In this document: piece by piece, positions 8,545 through 17,204 of the stretch
How positions within the stretch are numbered: the first letter of the stretch is position 1
Layout of the letters: every line of letters begins with the position of its first letter
Assembly (NCBI RefSeq): GCF_003385515.1
Contig: NZ_QNVT01000035.1
Location: 1-60,614 of the forward strand
Reading direction: 5' to 3'
Length of the DNA: 60,614 nt
DNA from: Chryseobacterium pennae
Lineage (GTDB): Bacteria > Bacteroidota > Bacteroidia > Flavobacteriales > Weeksellaceae
Position numbers and translations under genes: made by a program
Notes under the pieces: model-generated
Database searches by the model: none
Told to the model about the DNA's origin: nothing
The model's input: only the letters and a program-made list of their open reading frames with translations

Positions 8545-9768
8545 TTAGTGATGCATATAATTACTCGGCCCATTGGTACCTTCAATGGATTCGGGCAGTA
8601 TTCCATATTTGGAGCGTAAATTAACTGTACCCAAGGTTTTTCCAGTCTGAATTTCAATGACACTAATGGTGCCGGAATTTAAGTTTGGAATATCCAGCAG
8701 ATTATTTTGTACGGCTACCACTTCTTTTCCTTTTTTGGTTTTAAAGAAAACCATATGATGCGCTCCTTTATCTGCAGTAAGGGTTTTTAAAAGTTTTAGT
8801 TGAGGAAGATTACTGATGTCAAAAACCAGAACTTTTCCGGGATCGGCAAAACTTACATACAGCCTGTTGTTATCATCAATATACATTTCGAGAGTCCAGC
8901 CTAAGCCTTGTGTACTTCCGTCAAATATTTTGGTAAAAGCATCATATTTCTTAGTTGCAGCGTTATATGGAGCAATCCAGATATCTCCTCCAAGCATGGT
9001 TGTAGCAAGAGCATATTGCGGAAATTGTCCACGAAGCAATAAAACCTCAACAGGGCTTGACAAATCAGTTGGTGAGTCTGCAACCTGATAGGTCTCTTTT
9101 AACTCATACGTTTTTAAATCTATCAAAGTACAGGTATTTCCAAAACCACTGGTAAGATCCGGATGAATAGTTGAAGTTACCATCATCAGCCCTTTTTCTT
9201 CATTAACAGAAATACCATGCGGGTACATAATAAATTTATTGGGATTGTCCTGAATTGGAGCTTTAATGGTTTTGATAAGCTGATTGTTATTAGCATTAAA
9301 AACACCTACACTTCCATCTTTCAGCCCTCCTGCTCCTCCCATAAAGGTCATAAAAAACCTTCCGTCATTGGTGAAAAATAAGTTTTCGCCTACCGTATTT
9401 TCGCCTGTGTCAATTGGGGTTGCACTCACTAATTTTGGTTGTCCGTTTTTATCTTTTTCAGTTTTCACCTGATAGAGATAGCTTCCTCCTAAAGCTGTTG
9501 TATATAATTTGTTTGCATTCTGGTTATAATAAAGATGGTGAGGCAGAACACCGGCACCTAATTCAAGTTTACTGCTGATATTTCCGAAATCGGGAGCTTC
9601 CGGATCCAGCTCTATGACCGCTATTCCATCAGATTGTCCTGTCAGACTTCTATAATCGATATAAAAAGCTGTATCATGGGGAAGTTCTGGGTTATGATTA
9701 TCATTTTGACAATTAGAAAATGGAAGTAAAATGACAAGTAAAAAAACGGGATTAAATTTTAATTTCAT
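8545..9768 (-). CDS. Beta-propeller (YVTN/lactonase-like) lipoprotein
   Basis: From the ATG at 9768 this is a 407-residue lipoprotein: MKLKFNPVFLL, a hydrophobic core and an SNC lipobox with Cys20. An upstream in-frame ATG at 9795 would add nine residues before the signal and sits on a TATATTTA promoter-like element, so the downstream start fits better. The mature part has repeated beta-propeller blades (LPHHLYYNQNANKLYTTAL, NLFFTNDGRFFMTFMGG, YPHGISVNEEKGLMMVTST, GAHHMVFFKTKKGKEVVAV), as in YVTN or 7-bladed lactonase folds. Several HH and PHG sites could bind metal, and the protein ends NYMHH. No close functional match is recognised. It is monocistronic. Confidence 0.7.
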   Translation of the reverse strand: MKLKFNPVFLLVILLPFSNCQNDNHNPELPHDTAFYIDYRSLTGQSDGIAVIELDPEAPDFGNISSKLELGAGVLPHHLYYNQNANKLYTTALGGSYLYQVKTEKDKNGQPKLVSATPIDTGENTVGENLFFTNDGRFFMTFMGGAGGLKDGSVGVFNANNNQLIKTIKAPIQDNPNKFIMYPHGISVNEEKGLMMVTSTIHPDLTSGFGNTCTLIDLKTYELKETYQVADSPTDLSSPVEVLLLRGQFPQYALATTMLGGDIWIAPYNAATKKYDAFTKIFDGSTQGLGWTLEMYIDDNNRLYVSFADPGKVLVFDISNLPQLKLLKTLTADKGAHHMVFFKTKKGKEVVAVQNNLLDIPNLNSGTISVIEIQTGKTLGTVNLRSKYGILPESIEGTNGPSNYMHH

Positions 9769-9989
9769 GGTTTTCAGGTTTTTAGTATTTTCCATTATAA
9801 ATATAATACAATTTGACTAAAAAACTAAAAATATTACACAAATATGTGAATATTTATAAAAAGTAATCCTTTTAAGATCTTTTAAACCAACTTTCTATAC
9901 AGCAATGGGCATGATAATCCGTATAAAAATCTATGCAAAATAGGATAAAACAGATACTCTGCTTTACTTTTGGTTCAGAAAAACAAATA

Positions 9990-10030
9990 AAAAAGATGGC
10001 AAGAAGAAATTTTCTACCTGCCATCTTTTT
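9990..10030 (-). terminator. Terminator of the ftsX-rluF operon
   Basis: AAAAAGATGGCA at 9990-10001 and its exact complement at 10019-10030 form a 12-bp stem just past the rluF stop, with a T run on the minus strand. The short inner sequence can pair further. Confidence 0.85.
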
Positions 10031-10047
10031 TATTTTATACTATACTC

Positions 10048-10770
10048 TTAATCGATTGTTTTAGTTGAATCTGTTAAAAGAGAATTTAAATTGCTAAGCT
10101 CATCATCTGTTAAATCTCTCCATTTTCCTACGGGAAGATCAAGCTTGATATTCATGATGCGGATTCTTTTCAGCTTTTTTACATCATAGCCAAGGTATTC
10201 ACACATTCTACGGATCTGCCTGTTGAGTCCCTGAGTAAGAATAATTCTGAAATTCATATCATCAATCTTTTCCACCTCACATTTCTTTGTGACTGTGTCC
10301 AAAATAGGAACTCCATTTCTCATTTTTTGAAGAAACGTTGGTGTTATCGGTTTATCTACCCGCACCAGATATTCTTTTTCGTGATTATTTCTCGCCCTTA
10401 GAATTTTATTTACGATGTCTCCATCACTGGTTAAGAGGATAAGTCCTTCACTGGGTTTATCAAGTCTTCCGATCGGAAAAATCCTTTTAGGATGGTTGAT
10501 ATACTCTATAATATTGTTCTGTTCGCGTTTTGTATCGGTAGTACATACGATTCCTACCGGTTTATTAAAAGCAATATAAACAGGCTTATCCTGTGGCTCT
10601 CTGATAGGCTTTCCGTCTACTTCCACCAGATCTTCATCAGAAACTTTGGTTCCCATTTCAGGTACTTTACCATTAATCTTTATTCTGCCTTCCTCCAGCA
10701 GCTTATCTGCTGCTCTTCTTGAACAGTATCCTACTTCTGATAAATATTTATTAATACGTGTCTTTTCCAT
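10048..10770 (-). CDS. rluF: 23S rRNA pseudouridine synthase, RluF type
   Basis: This 240-residue enzyme isomerises a uridine in 23S rRNA (RluF acts at U2604 in E. coli). An S4 RNA-binding domain fills residues 1-60 (INKYLSEVGYCSRRAADKLL). The RsuA/RluB/E/F catalytic motif GRLDKPSEGLILLTSDG (about 100-116) contains the nucleophilic Asp. The later motif GLNRQIRRMCEYLGYDVKKL (about 183-202) is characteristic of RluF rather than RluB or RluE. It is the last gene of the leftward operon, 28 bp after truB, so two pseudouridine synthases are co-transcribed. Confidence 0.9.
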   Translation of the reverse strand: MEKTRINKYLSEVGYCSRRAADKLLEEGRIKINGKVPEMGTKVSDEDLVEVDGKPIREPQDKPVYIAFNKPVGIVCTTDTKREQNNIIEYINHPKRIFPIGRLDKPSEGLILLTSDGDIVNKILRARNNHEKEYLVRVDKPITPTFLQKMRNGVPILDTVTKKCEVEKIDDMNFRIILTQGLNRQIRRMCEYLGYDVKKLKRIRIMNIKLDLPVGKWRDLTDDELSNLNSLLTDSTKTID

Positions 10771-10798
10771 TAGTCTCTACCGTAATTGGTATCATTTT

Positions 10799-11497
10799 TC
10801 ATTCACCTTGAAATCTGAAATCATTGTTTAAAAACTGATCTGTAGCATCTTCAATTTTATAATCTCCGATTTTTGTTCTTCTCAATTGAGTAAGGTAAGC
10901 ACCTACTCCTAATTCCTGCCCTATATCATGGGCCAAACTTCTTATATAAGTTCCTTTTGAACATCCAACTGTAAAGCTTATCAAAGGAAAATCTATTTTA
11001 ATATCGTTGAGATAGTGAATCGTTGTCTTTCTGAATTTCATTTCCACTTCTTCTCCTGCTCTTGCCAGATTATAGGCTCTTTCCCCATCAATCTTTATGG
11101 CAGAGTATACAGGTGGTTTTTGTTCAATTTCTCCAACAAATTTTTCTAAAACCTCTTTCACCTGATCTTCTGTGATATGCGAAAAATCCTGATGAAGAAT
11201 TTCCGGCTTTTCAGTATCATAGGATTCAGTTTGTACTCCTATTTTAATTTCTGTCCAGTATTCTTTAGGTGCATCCTGAATTTCAGGGATCTTCTTTGTG
11301 AATTTCCCGCAACATACGATCAGAAGCCCCGTAGCTCTTGGATCCAGAGTTCCTGCATGTCCGATTTTAAATTTTTTAGGAAGATCAAACTCCCTTTTAA
11401 GTTTATATTTCATTTTATTGACAGCCTGAAAGGAAGTCCAGTCCAAAGGTTTGTCTAATAAAAATATGTATCCTGATTTCAGTTCTTCCGCCGTCAT
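10799..11497 (-). CDS. truB: tRNA pseudouridine(55) synthase TruB
   Basis: TruB makes pseudouridine 55 in the T-loop of nearly all tRNAs. This 232-residue protein has the family start (LLDKPLDWTSFQAVNKMK), the catalytic motif KIGHAGTLDPRATGLLIV with the nucleophilic Asp at about residue 49, and the KPPVYSAIKIDGERAYNLAR motif near 131. It is short compared with E. coli TruB (314 residues) because it lacks the C-terminal PUA-like domain, as is usual in Bacteroidota. It lies 21 bp after uppP and 28 bp before rluF. Confidence 0.95.
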   Translation of the reverse strand: MTAEELKSGYIFLLDKPLDWTSFQAVNKMKYKLKREFDLPKKFKIGHAGTLDPRATGLLIVCCGKFTKKIPEIQDAPKEYWTEIKIGVQTESYDTEKPEILHQDFSHITEDQVKEVLEKFVGEIEQKPPVYSAIKIDGERAYNLARAGEEVEMKFRKTTIHYLNDIKIDFPLISFTVGCSKGTYIRSLAHDIGQELGVGAYLTQLRRTKIGDYKIEDATDQFLNNDFRFQGE

Positions 11498-11518
11498 GAA
11501 TGGATATATGAATATTTT

Positions 11519-12337
11519 TTATTTAAAGAAATAAAAGTAGATTAATAAAGCAATTCCAACAAAAATACGGTACCATCCCCAAGGTTTGAAACCATATTTA
11601 TTAAGCACCCCAATAAATGCTTTGATCGCAATTAATGCTACAATAAATGCCACCACATTTCCGATTACGAAGATCATGATGTGATCCTGTGACGCCATAA
11701 TCATTTCATATCCTTTCTGTGGATTAGCAGTTTCTTTTCCCCAGGTCTTTACAAAAACCGAATATACAGTTACCGCCAGCATGGTAGGTACTGCAAGGAA
11801 AAAAGAGAATTCTGCCGCAGCTTTTCTGGTAAGCCCCTGTGCCATTCCTCCAATAATGGAAGCTGCACTACGGCTGGTTCCCGGCATCATCGCAAGACAC
11901 TGCCAGAATCCTATGGTTATTGCTTTTTTTATCGTAATTCCTTTTTCATCATCAATGGTAGGGTTTTTAAACCATTGATCTGCAAACAGTAAAATAACCC
12001 CTCCTAATACCAATACTGAAGAAATTGCAATCTGATTTCCCAGAATAGCTTCAATTTTATCATCAAATAAATATCCCAGAACCAATGCAGGAACTACGGC
12101 AAAGGCCAGTTTAAAGTAAAACTGAATGTTATTCAGATCAAAAAACTTTTTCCAATAGGCTACTACAACTGATAGAATGGCTCCAAACTGAATGGATACC
12201 TGAAACATTTTCAAAAATTCATCATCAGGCATTCCCAATAAATTGGCTGTGAATCCCATATGTGCTGTAGATGAAATAGGAAGATATTCCGTAAGTCCTT
12301 CTACAATGGCAATAATAATTGCTTTAATTAAATCCAT
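11519..12337 (-). CDS. uppP: Undecaprenyl-diphosphate phosphatase UppP (BacA)
   Basis: This 272-residue integral membrane enzyme dephosphorylates undecaprenyl diphosphate so that the lipid carrier can be reused for peptidoglycan and surface polysaccharide synthesis. The two signature motifs are present: EGLTEYLPISSTAHM (about 13-27) and PGTSRSAASIIGG (about 153-165). The remaining sequence is hydrophobic with about eight membrane helices, as in the family. It sits between DUF3098 and truB; the 95-bp gap upstream contains a long imperfect hairpin that could tune expression within the operon. Confidence 0.96.
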   Translation of the reverse strand: MDLIKAIIIAIVEGLTEYLPISSTAHMGFTANLLGMPDDEFLKMFQVSIQFGAILSVVVAYWKKFFDLNNIQFYFKLAFAVVPALVLGYLFDDKIEAILGNQIAISSVLVLGGVILLFADQWFKNPTIDDEKGITIKKAITIGFWQCLAMMPGTSRSAASIIGGMAQGLTRKAAAEFSFFLAVPTMLAVTVYSVFVKTWGKETANPQKGYEMIMASQDHIMIFVIGNVVAFIVALIAIKAFIGVLNKYGFKPWGWYRIFVGIALLIYFYFFK

Positions 12338-12357
12338 ATTCTTTTACAAAAATTAAA

Positions 12358-12414
12358 AGATTAAGAGATTGAGAGATTTAAAGCAGGGCTCTAAATTTCT
12401 TAATCTCTTAATCT
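12358..12414. repeat. Long imperfect inverted repeat inside the operon
   Basis: AGATTAAGAGATT at 12358-12370 is matched by its exact reverse complement at 12402-12414, and the pairing continues inwards to about 24 bp with a few mismatches. The motif AGATT(A/G)AGAG recurs in tandem on each arm. It lies between DUF3098 and uppP. It may be an interspersed palindromic element, a transcript-processing hairpin or a partial attenuator. A classical T tract is lacking. Confidence 0.6.
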
Positions 12415-12432
12415 CTAAATATAAATTTCTAT

Positions 12433-12729
12433 TTATTTCCTTTTTAAGATCGCGTAGACTTCTATTACAAAACCTATCACAACAAATAGCGGAGCGATTC
12501 TGATTCTTCTGATGGAGAAGATATCGTCATTCCATGAGTTAGGATCAAATTTACCGTCTACGGTATTAGCATCAGGTCCCATCATCAAAAGAAATCCTAC
12601 CACAATAAAAGCTAACCCGATCAACATCCATTTAAAGTTCTGCTGTCCGAAATAGAAAGCATTTTCCTGTGGTACTTCCGCTTCACTTCCGAAGTCTGAA
12701 GCAGAAAGTTTATTTGTTTTTTTGCTCAT
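12433..12729 (-). CDS. DUF3098 small membrane protein
   Basis: This 98-residue protein has a charged N-terminus (about 30 residues) and two membrane helices: WMLIGLAFIVVGFLLMMG (about 34-51) and IAPLFVVIGFVIEVYAIL (about 77-94), with a short DxNxxDGKFDPNSWND-type loop between. It matches the Bacteroidota family DUF3098. It starts 2 bp after ftsX, and this ftsX-DUF3098-uppP order is recurrent in Bacteroidota to my knowledge, which suggests a role near the division or envelope machinery. No function is established. Confidence 0.85.
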   Translation of the reverse strand: MSKKTNKLSASDFGSEAEVPQENAFYFGQQNFKWMLIGLAFIVVGFLLMMGPDANTVDGKFDPNSWNDDIFSIRRIRIAPLFVVIGFVIEVYAILKRK

Positions 12730-12731
12730 TT

Positions 12732-13631
12732 TTAAGAGTAATATAAATCGTCAACGTTTGATTTTAAGAATCTCCATGTAGCAAAGATAGTACTTAAGAC
12801 AGAAATAAAAATTCCTACTCCTAATACTAAAATTACTAACCAGACATACTGATTATTGTCCTGTACAAAAGCCGATCCGATCTGGCTTGTGAAATAATAC
12901 CAAATACCACCTAAAGCAATAAGACCAATTAGAGAACCAATGGCCCCTAAAATAATCGCTTCAATGATAAAAGGTTTAAGGATAAATCTTCTTTTCGCTC
13001 CTACCAGCTGCATGGTTTTAATAATAAACCTCTTGGAGAAAATTTTCAGACGGATAGAGTTATTGATCAACACTACTGCCAATACTAAAAACAGCAACGA
13101 AAATCCAAAAATCCATTTTAAGATTCTGCTCAGGTTGTTGTAAACATCCACCATCAAAGTACTGTCGTTCTTCACATCAATGATACCCGGAACCGACTTG
13201 ATCACCTTGATAGCTTCATCAATTTTCGCAGGATCTACATATTCAGGTTTTAAAGCAATTTCGATAGACGACGGGAAGATATTTTCTTCAAACAATGCGT
13301 CACTATCAATTCCCATACTCTTTTTGGCTTCTGTGGCAGCCATGCTTCTGGAAATATAGGTTGCTTTTTTTACAGGAGCTAACGTCTGTACCTTTTTAAA
13401 AGTTTCTTCCTCTAGTTTTGCAATTTTCACAGAGTCTTTAGCATCATAGTTTTCATCAAAGTAAGCATTCACTACCAACTGCTCTTTGATATAGTCAGAA
13501 TACTTCTGGGCATTAATTAAAATAAGCCCCATTAATCCTAACAAAAATAACACTAAGGCAATACTTATCACTACTGTAATATTGCTGGACCGAAGCCTTT
13601 TCTTATTAAACTCATCTACAGATTTAGCCAT
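12732..13631 (-). CDS. ftsX: Cell division permease-like protein FtsX
   Basis: FtsX is the membrane half of the FtsEX complex, which couples ATP hydrolysis in the cytoplasm to activation of peptidoglycan hydrolases at the septum. This 299-residue protein has the usual topology: one helix near residues 20-42, a periplasmic domain of about 120 residues (with SVPGIIDVKNDSTLMVDVYNNL-like end near 155), then three C-terminal helices. The cytoplasmic stretch NNSIRLKIFSKRFIIKTMQLVGA is typical. The ATPase gene ftsE is not adjacent. ftsX heads the leftward operon and diverges from rsmA across 91 bp. Confidence 0.93.
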   Translation of the reverse strand: MAKSVDEFNKKRLRSSNITVVISIALVLFLLGLMGLILINAQKYSDYIKEQLVVNAYFDENYDAKDSVKIAKLEEETFKKVQTLAPVKKATYISRSMAATEAKKSMGIDSDALFEENIFPSSIEIALKPEYVDPAKIDEAIKVIKSVPGIIDVKNDSTLMVDVYNNLSRILKWIFGFSLLFLVLAVVLINNSIRLKIFSKRFIIKTMQLVGAKRRFILKPFIIEAIILGAIGSLIGLIALGGIWYYFTSQIGSAFVQDNNQYVWLVILVLGVGIFISVLSTIFATWRFLKSNVDDLYYS

Positions 13632-13722
13632 TAATATTAAAATTTTTGGCTAAAATAGAAAAAATCTTCCGAAATTTGGGACGAAATAAAGAAAATCATT
13701 GTTAATAAAATCATAAAAAACT

Positions 13723-14493
13723 TTGAGTGTAAAAGCAAAAAAACATCTTGGGCAGCACTTTCTGACAGATGAAAATATCGCAAGAAAAATCGTAGAAGGT
13801 CTTAGTTTTGAGAACTATAATAATATTATGGAAGTAGGTCCCGGAATGGGAGTTCTTACCAAATATCTTCTTGAAAAGGAACAGAACATTTATCTTGCAG
13901 AGATCGACACAGAGTCCATCGAATACCTGAAAAACAACTATTCCAAAGTTACGGAAAATACTTTTGTAGGGGATTTCCTGAAACAGGACTTTAATTTTAT
14001 CAAGGATGAGCAGATTGCTATTATCGGGAACTTTCCGTATAATATTTCATCGCAGATATTATTTAAGATCGTTGACCATTACGAAATGATTCCCGAAATG
14101 GTAGGAATGTTCCAGAAAGAAGTAGCTGAAAGAACTGCTGCGGTTCCAAGAACCAAAGATTATGGTATTCTTTCTGTTCTTATTCAGGCCTACTATGACG
14201 TATCCTATATGTTTACGGTTCATGAGAATGTCTTTAATCCGCCACCAAAGGTAAAATCCGGAGTAATCCGCCTTACCAGAAATCCTAAAGAAGGTCTGGC
14301 CGGTAATGAGGTTCTTTTTAAACAGATAGTAAAGACAGGCTTCAACCAGAGAAGAAAAAAACTTTCCAATGCATTGAAGTCATTGGTTATACCTGAAGCC
14401 TTGAAAGGTCATGAATTTTTAGATAAAAGAGCAGAGGAACTCAGCGTGTATGATTTCATCCACTTTGCGAATCTCTGGAAAGAAAACCAATAA
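13723..14493 (+). CDS. rsmA: 16S rRNA dimethyladenosine transferase RsmA (KsgA)
   Basis: RsmA dimethylates two adjacent adenosines (A1518 and A1519 in E. coli) near the 3' end of 16S rRNA during small-subunit maturation. The 256-residue sequence shows KKHLGQHFLTDENIA (residues 6-20), the SAM-binding motif EVGPGMGVLTKYLL (about 38-51), the catalytic NFPYNISSQI (about 103-112) and the C-terminal QRRKKLSNAL. The start appears to be TTG at 13723; no in-frame ATG lies at a sensible position. It is transcribed alone and ends at a strong terminator. Confidence 0.95.
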   Translation: MSVKAKKHLGQHFLTDENIARKIVEGLSFENYNNIMEVGPGMGVLTKYLLEKEQNIYLAEIDTESIEYLKNNYSKVTENTFVGDFLKQDFNFIKDEQIAIIGNFPYNISSQILFKIVDHYEMIPEMVGMFQKEVAERTAAVPRTKDYGILSVLIQAYYDVSYMFTVHENVFNPPPKVKSGVIRLTRNPKEGLAGNEVLFKQIVKTGFNQRRKKLSNALKSLVIPEALKGHEFLDKRAEELSVYDFIHFANLWKENQ

Positions 14494-14503
14494 GACATAT
14501 AAC

Positions 14504-14531
14504 AAAAAGTTCCTCATTAAGGAGCTTTTTT
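14504..14531 (+). terminator. Terminator of rsmA
   Basis: AAAAAGTTCCT at 14504-14514 pairs with AGGAGCTTTTT at 14520-14530 (one wobble), continuing into a T run. It lies 10 bp past the rsmA stop. Confidence 0.88.
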
Positions 14532-14548
14532 ATGAAATTTATTTAAAT

Positions 14549-14573
14549 AAAGCCTTTCTGACTGAAAGGCTTT
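14549..14573 (-). terminator. Terminator of the first choice-of-anchor-L gene
   Basis: AAAGCCTTT and AAAGGCTTT form a perfect 9-bp stem with a 7-nt loop. It sits just past the stop of the leftward 786-residue gene, back to back with the rsmA terminator. Confidence 0.8.
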
Positions 14574-14581
14574 ACTCTTTA

Positions 14582-16942
14582 TTATTCTCTGTTTTTTAGC
14601 ATGATCCAGCCAGACCAGTTCATCTGGGTTTTGGATTTTGGATATTCATAGGTAAACTTATACCAGTAAGTCGCTGAAGGCAATCTCTTACCAGATACAG
14701 TACCGTCCCAGGTTGGAGTGTCTTTTGAGAATCTGAACATCTCCACTCCATACCGGTCATAGATAGAACCTGTGAAATTTTTAAACTGACCTAAAGCTTT
14801 CAGATCAAGTACATCATTAATTCCATCATTATTAGGAGTAATCATATTGTTGATCTGCAAAGTAAAGAAATCAAATGTTCCTATACAGTGCGTTCCTACT
14901 CTTCTCACCTGGATTGTATAATTGGTATTATCTAAAAGCCCTGTGAATATATTAGACTGCTGCCATGTAATTCCGTTATCAATAGAATATTCAATACTGC
15001 TTGGGGTATTATTCATCGGAGGGTTTTCTGCAGCAATCGTCAGAGTTTTTTTAGATGTTTGGTAATCTATTCCGATGACATAAGGGATTGCAGCTCCCAT
15101 CACTTTGGCAGAAAAGGTCTTTTTACAGTATCCGTTATCAATTTCAACGGTATAAATCCCCCATTTTTCTACGTCTATTTTCTGTGTAGTAGCTCCTGTA
15201 CTCCACTTGTATTTATACTTAGGTCCAGCTCCTGCATCAAGGGTAACACGGTCTCCGTCACACATTTCAACATCTGCTAACGGGCTTATGATTTCAGGAG
15301 TAACTTCAATTCTGATAGTTGCAGGGTTAAGAGACTTACACCCTTTTTCTCCTATTGCATACACTGTGAATACTGTACTCTGGTATAAAGTAACATCTTG
15401 CATATTGCCTGTTCCCGGAAAGTTACTCCAAAGATAGGTATTTCCACCTTCTGCTGTAAGGGTTACGGTTTCTCCCGGGCATACCTGAATGCTTGATGCT
15501 TTCAGTTGGGCAGTAGGTGTTTCTTCTTTCAGCAATTTCAACTCTACCAATTTTCTACAGAAACCTCCATTAGAAACTACTACATGCAATATCTGTCCAT
15601 CTGTACCATTATAGTTCAGGATATTCTGGATATAATTATTATTCTCAGCAACGGCATCAGCCTGATTTTCATAAAATTTAAATATAGCTCCCGGTGTTGT
15701 ACTAATTGATGACTTAATGGTACTTAAATCAAAAGTGGTAATATCTGGTGTAGTACAGAGCAATAATGTAGCATCAAATGCTTCAGGCGTTGTTCCGCCG
15801 TGGATTTCTATCGATGCTTTACCTGGACATGGGTTTCCGGGTACACTTACTTCAATTGTATAGGTTCCCGGCTGTGCAGCAGTAACTACATTGGTTGTAG
15901 CGTTAGGAATCAGGGTTCCGTTATAATACCACTGATACAATAAGTTCGGATCACTTACAGAAGCAGTAAGTACCTGAGGTACATTATCACATACGTTAAT
16001 ATCACTAGGTAATTTTGCTCCGCCAGGTCCTAAAAGGTCTACCCCGATATTAAAAGAACCTCCTTCCAGAAATACGGCAGAGTCGAAGCTATGGTCATTG
16101 AAGTCAGCGATTACCATTTTAAAATGATATTCCTGTCCTGCCACTACATCTGCTACAGCAGTAAGCGGAACCGTTCTTCCGTTAAAGTTCGTCTCAACAT
16201 TAGTAGTATTATACCCTCCAAAATACTGTTGATTAACAGCTCCACAAGTGGATCCAATTGCAGGGTGAATATTGGTAATACTTACTGGTCCAGCTCCTCC
16301 AGGCAGTATCGCCATATTGGTATAGGCGGCCCCTCCTGATGTAGGTCTCAGTAATATAGCAAAGGCATCCGCATAATTACAGGGAAATGTCCCGGTATAT
16401 TCGTCGGATGCAATTAAATAATTAAACTTGATCTGAGTAGTTGTAGGAACAAAATCAAACTCCAGAAGTACTGCATCATATAATTTGCTTTCAGTAACCC
16501 CAAGCACCTGTGCCAGATCAGCATCTGACCCACCACCATTGGTATCACTATTACTGGATTCAAAACTATTACCTGCCTTTCTTGCATACCCTGTAGAAAG
16601 TACAATACCATCTTTAAAAGGAAAATTGGTTGTTGCCTTATGAAAATATCCCCATGCCCTATTTGCATCACCTACAGCATGATTAGGGGTAATCTTTACG
16701 TTGGATACATTGGGAGTAATACAGGTATTGGTTCCTGATGAAATCAATACATCTTTTACTAGTTTCTCTATACTATAAGCGGATTCCAGATATCCCGGGG
16801 CATTCACATCAATAAAAGCGCCTGCTTTTTTAGACTGAATAGACGCTTGTTTCTTTAACACTGATCTGGGCTGCTGACTTTGTGAAAATGAAAAATTTGA
16901 GATAAATAAAAATAATAAACAAATCGGTAGGTATCTTATCAT
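14582..16942 (-). CDS. Secreted choice-of-anchor-L protein with type B T9SS sorting domain (copy 1)
   Basis: This 786-residue protein has a signal peptide (residues 1-20, ...FSFSQ). A choice-of-anchor-L domain spans about 40-310, starting AGAFIDVNAPGY and containing FPFKDGIVLSTG, FNYLIASDEY, CNYADAFAILL and LPGGAGPVSITNIHP. Ig/PKD-like segments follow (LYQWYYNGTLIPNA near 335; CPGETVTLTAEGGNTYLWS near 490; CDGDRVTLDAGAGPKYKYKW near 565). The last 90 residues are a gliding-motility-associated C-terminal domain (MITPNNDGINDVLDLKALG ... GWIMLKNRE), a type B T9SS signal. It is probably displayed on the cell surface, perhaps as an adhesin. It is one of three tandem paralogues. A TAAATTTG -7-like element lies at 16959-16966. 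Confidence 0.9.
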   Translation of the reverse strand: MIRYLPICLLFLFISNFSFSQSQQPRSVLKKQASIQSKKAGAFIDVNAPGYLESAYSIEKLVKDVLISSGTNTCITPNVSNVKITPNHAVGDANRAWGYFHKATTNFPFKDGIVLSTGYARKAGNSFESSNSDTNGGGSDADLAQVLGVTESKLYDAVLLEFDFVPTTTQIKFNYLIASDEYTGTFPCNYADAFAILLRPTSGGAAYTNMAILPGGAGPVSITNIHPAIGSTCGAVNQQYFGGYNTTNVETNFNGRTVPLTAVADVVAGQEYHFKMVIADFNDHSFDSAVFLEGGSFNIGVDLLGPGGAKLPSDINVCDNVPQVLTASVSDPNLLYQWYYNGTLIPNATTNVVTAAQPGTYTIEVSVPGNPCPGKASIEIHGGTTPEAFDATLLLCTTPDITTFDLSTIKSSISTTPGAIFKFYENQADAVAENNNYIQNILNYNGTDGQILHVVVSNGGFCRKLVELKLLKEETPTAQLKASSIQVCPGETVTLTAEGGNTYLWSNFPGTGNMQDVTLYQSTVFTVYAIGEKGCKSLNPATIRIEVTPEIISPLADVEMCDGDRVTLDAGAGPKYKYKWSTGATTQKIDVEKWGIYTVEIDNGYCKKTFSAKVMGAAIPYVIGIDYQTSKKTLTIAAENPPMNNTPSSIEYSIDNGITWQQSNIFTGLLDNTNYTIQVRRVGTHCIGTFDFFTLQINNMITPNNDGINDVLDLKALGQFKNFTGSIYDRYGVEMFRFSKDTPTWDGTVSGKRLPSATYWYKFTYEYPKSKTQMNWSGWIMLKNRE

Positions 16943-17150
16943 AATATTTCTGTTTCAACAAATTTAATTTTTTTTTAAATATCTAATACACATATTTATA
17001 TTTTTTATAAAAAAATAACAACATTTATAGATACAAAACAATATTTATAGCAATAAAAGGTATTTTAAGAAAATGATAATATAAAATAAAAACACAATTT
17101 ATAAACTTTACTACAATTCAAAAAATACATTAACAAAATCAACCAAAATA

Positions 17151-17188
17151 AACAACAAAACCCTTCGTAATTGAAGGGTTTTGTTGTT
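17151..17188 (-). terminator. Strong terminator of the second choice-of-anchor-L gene
   Basis: A perfect 16-bp stem (17151-17166 with 17173-17188; core AAAACCCTTC) closes a 6-nt loop. It lies 16 bp past the stop of the 1194-residue gene and should also limit read-through into copy 1. Confidence 0.88.
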
Positions 17189-17204
17189 TATTTTATATTA
17201 TAAC

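Noticed and set aside
10048..13631. Possible mobile origin of the ftsX-rluF block
   Set aside because: All genes are core housekeeping genes in an order expected for Bacteroidota.
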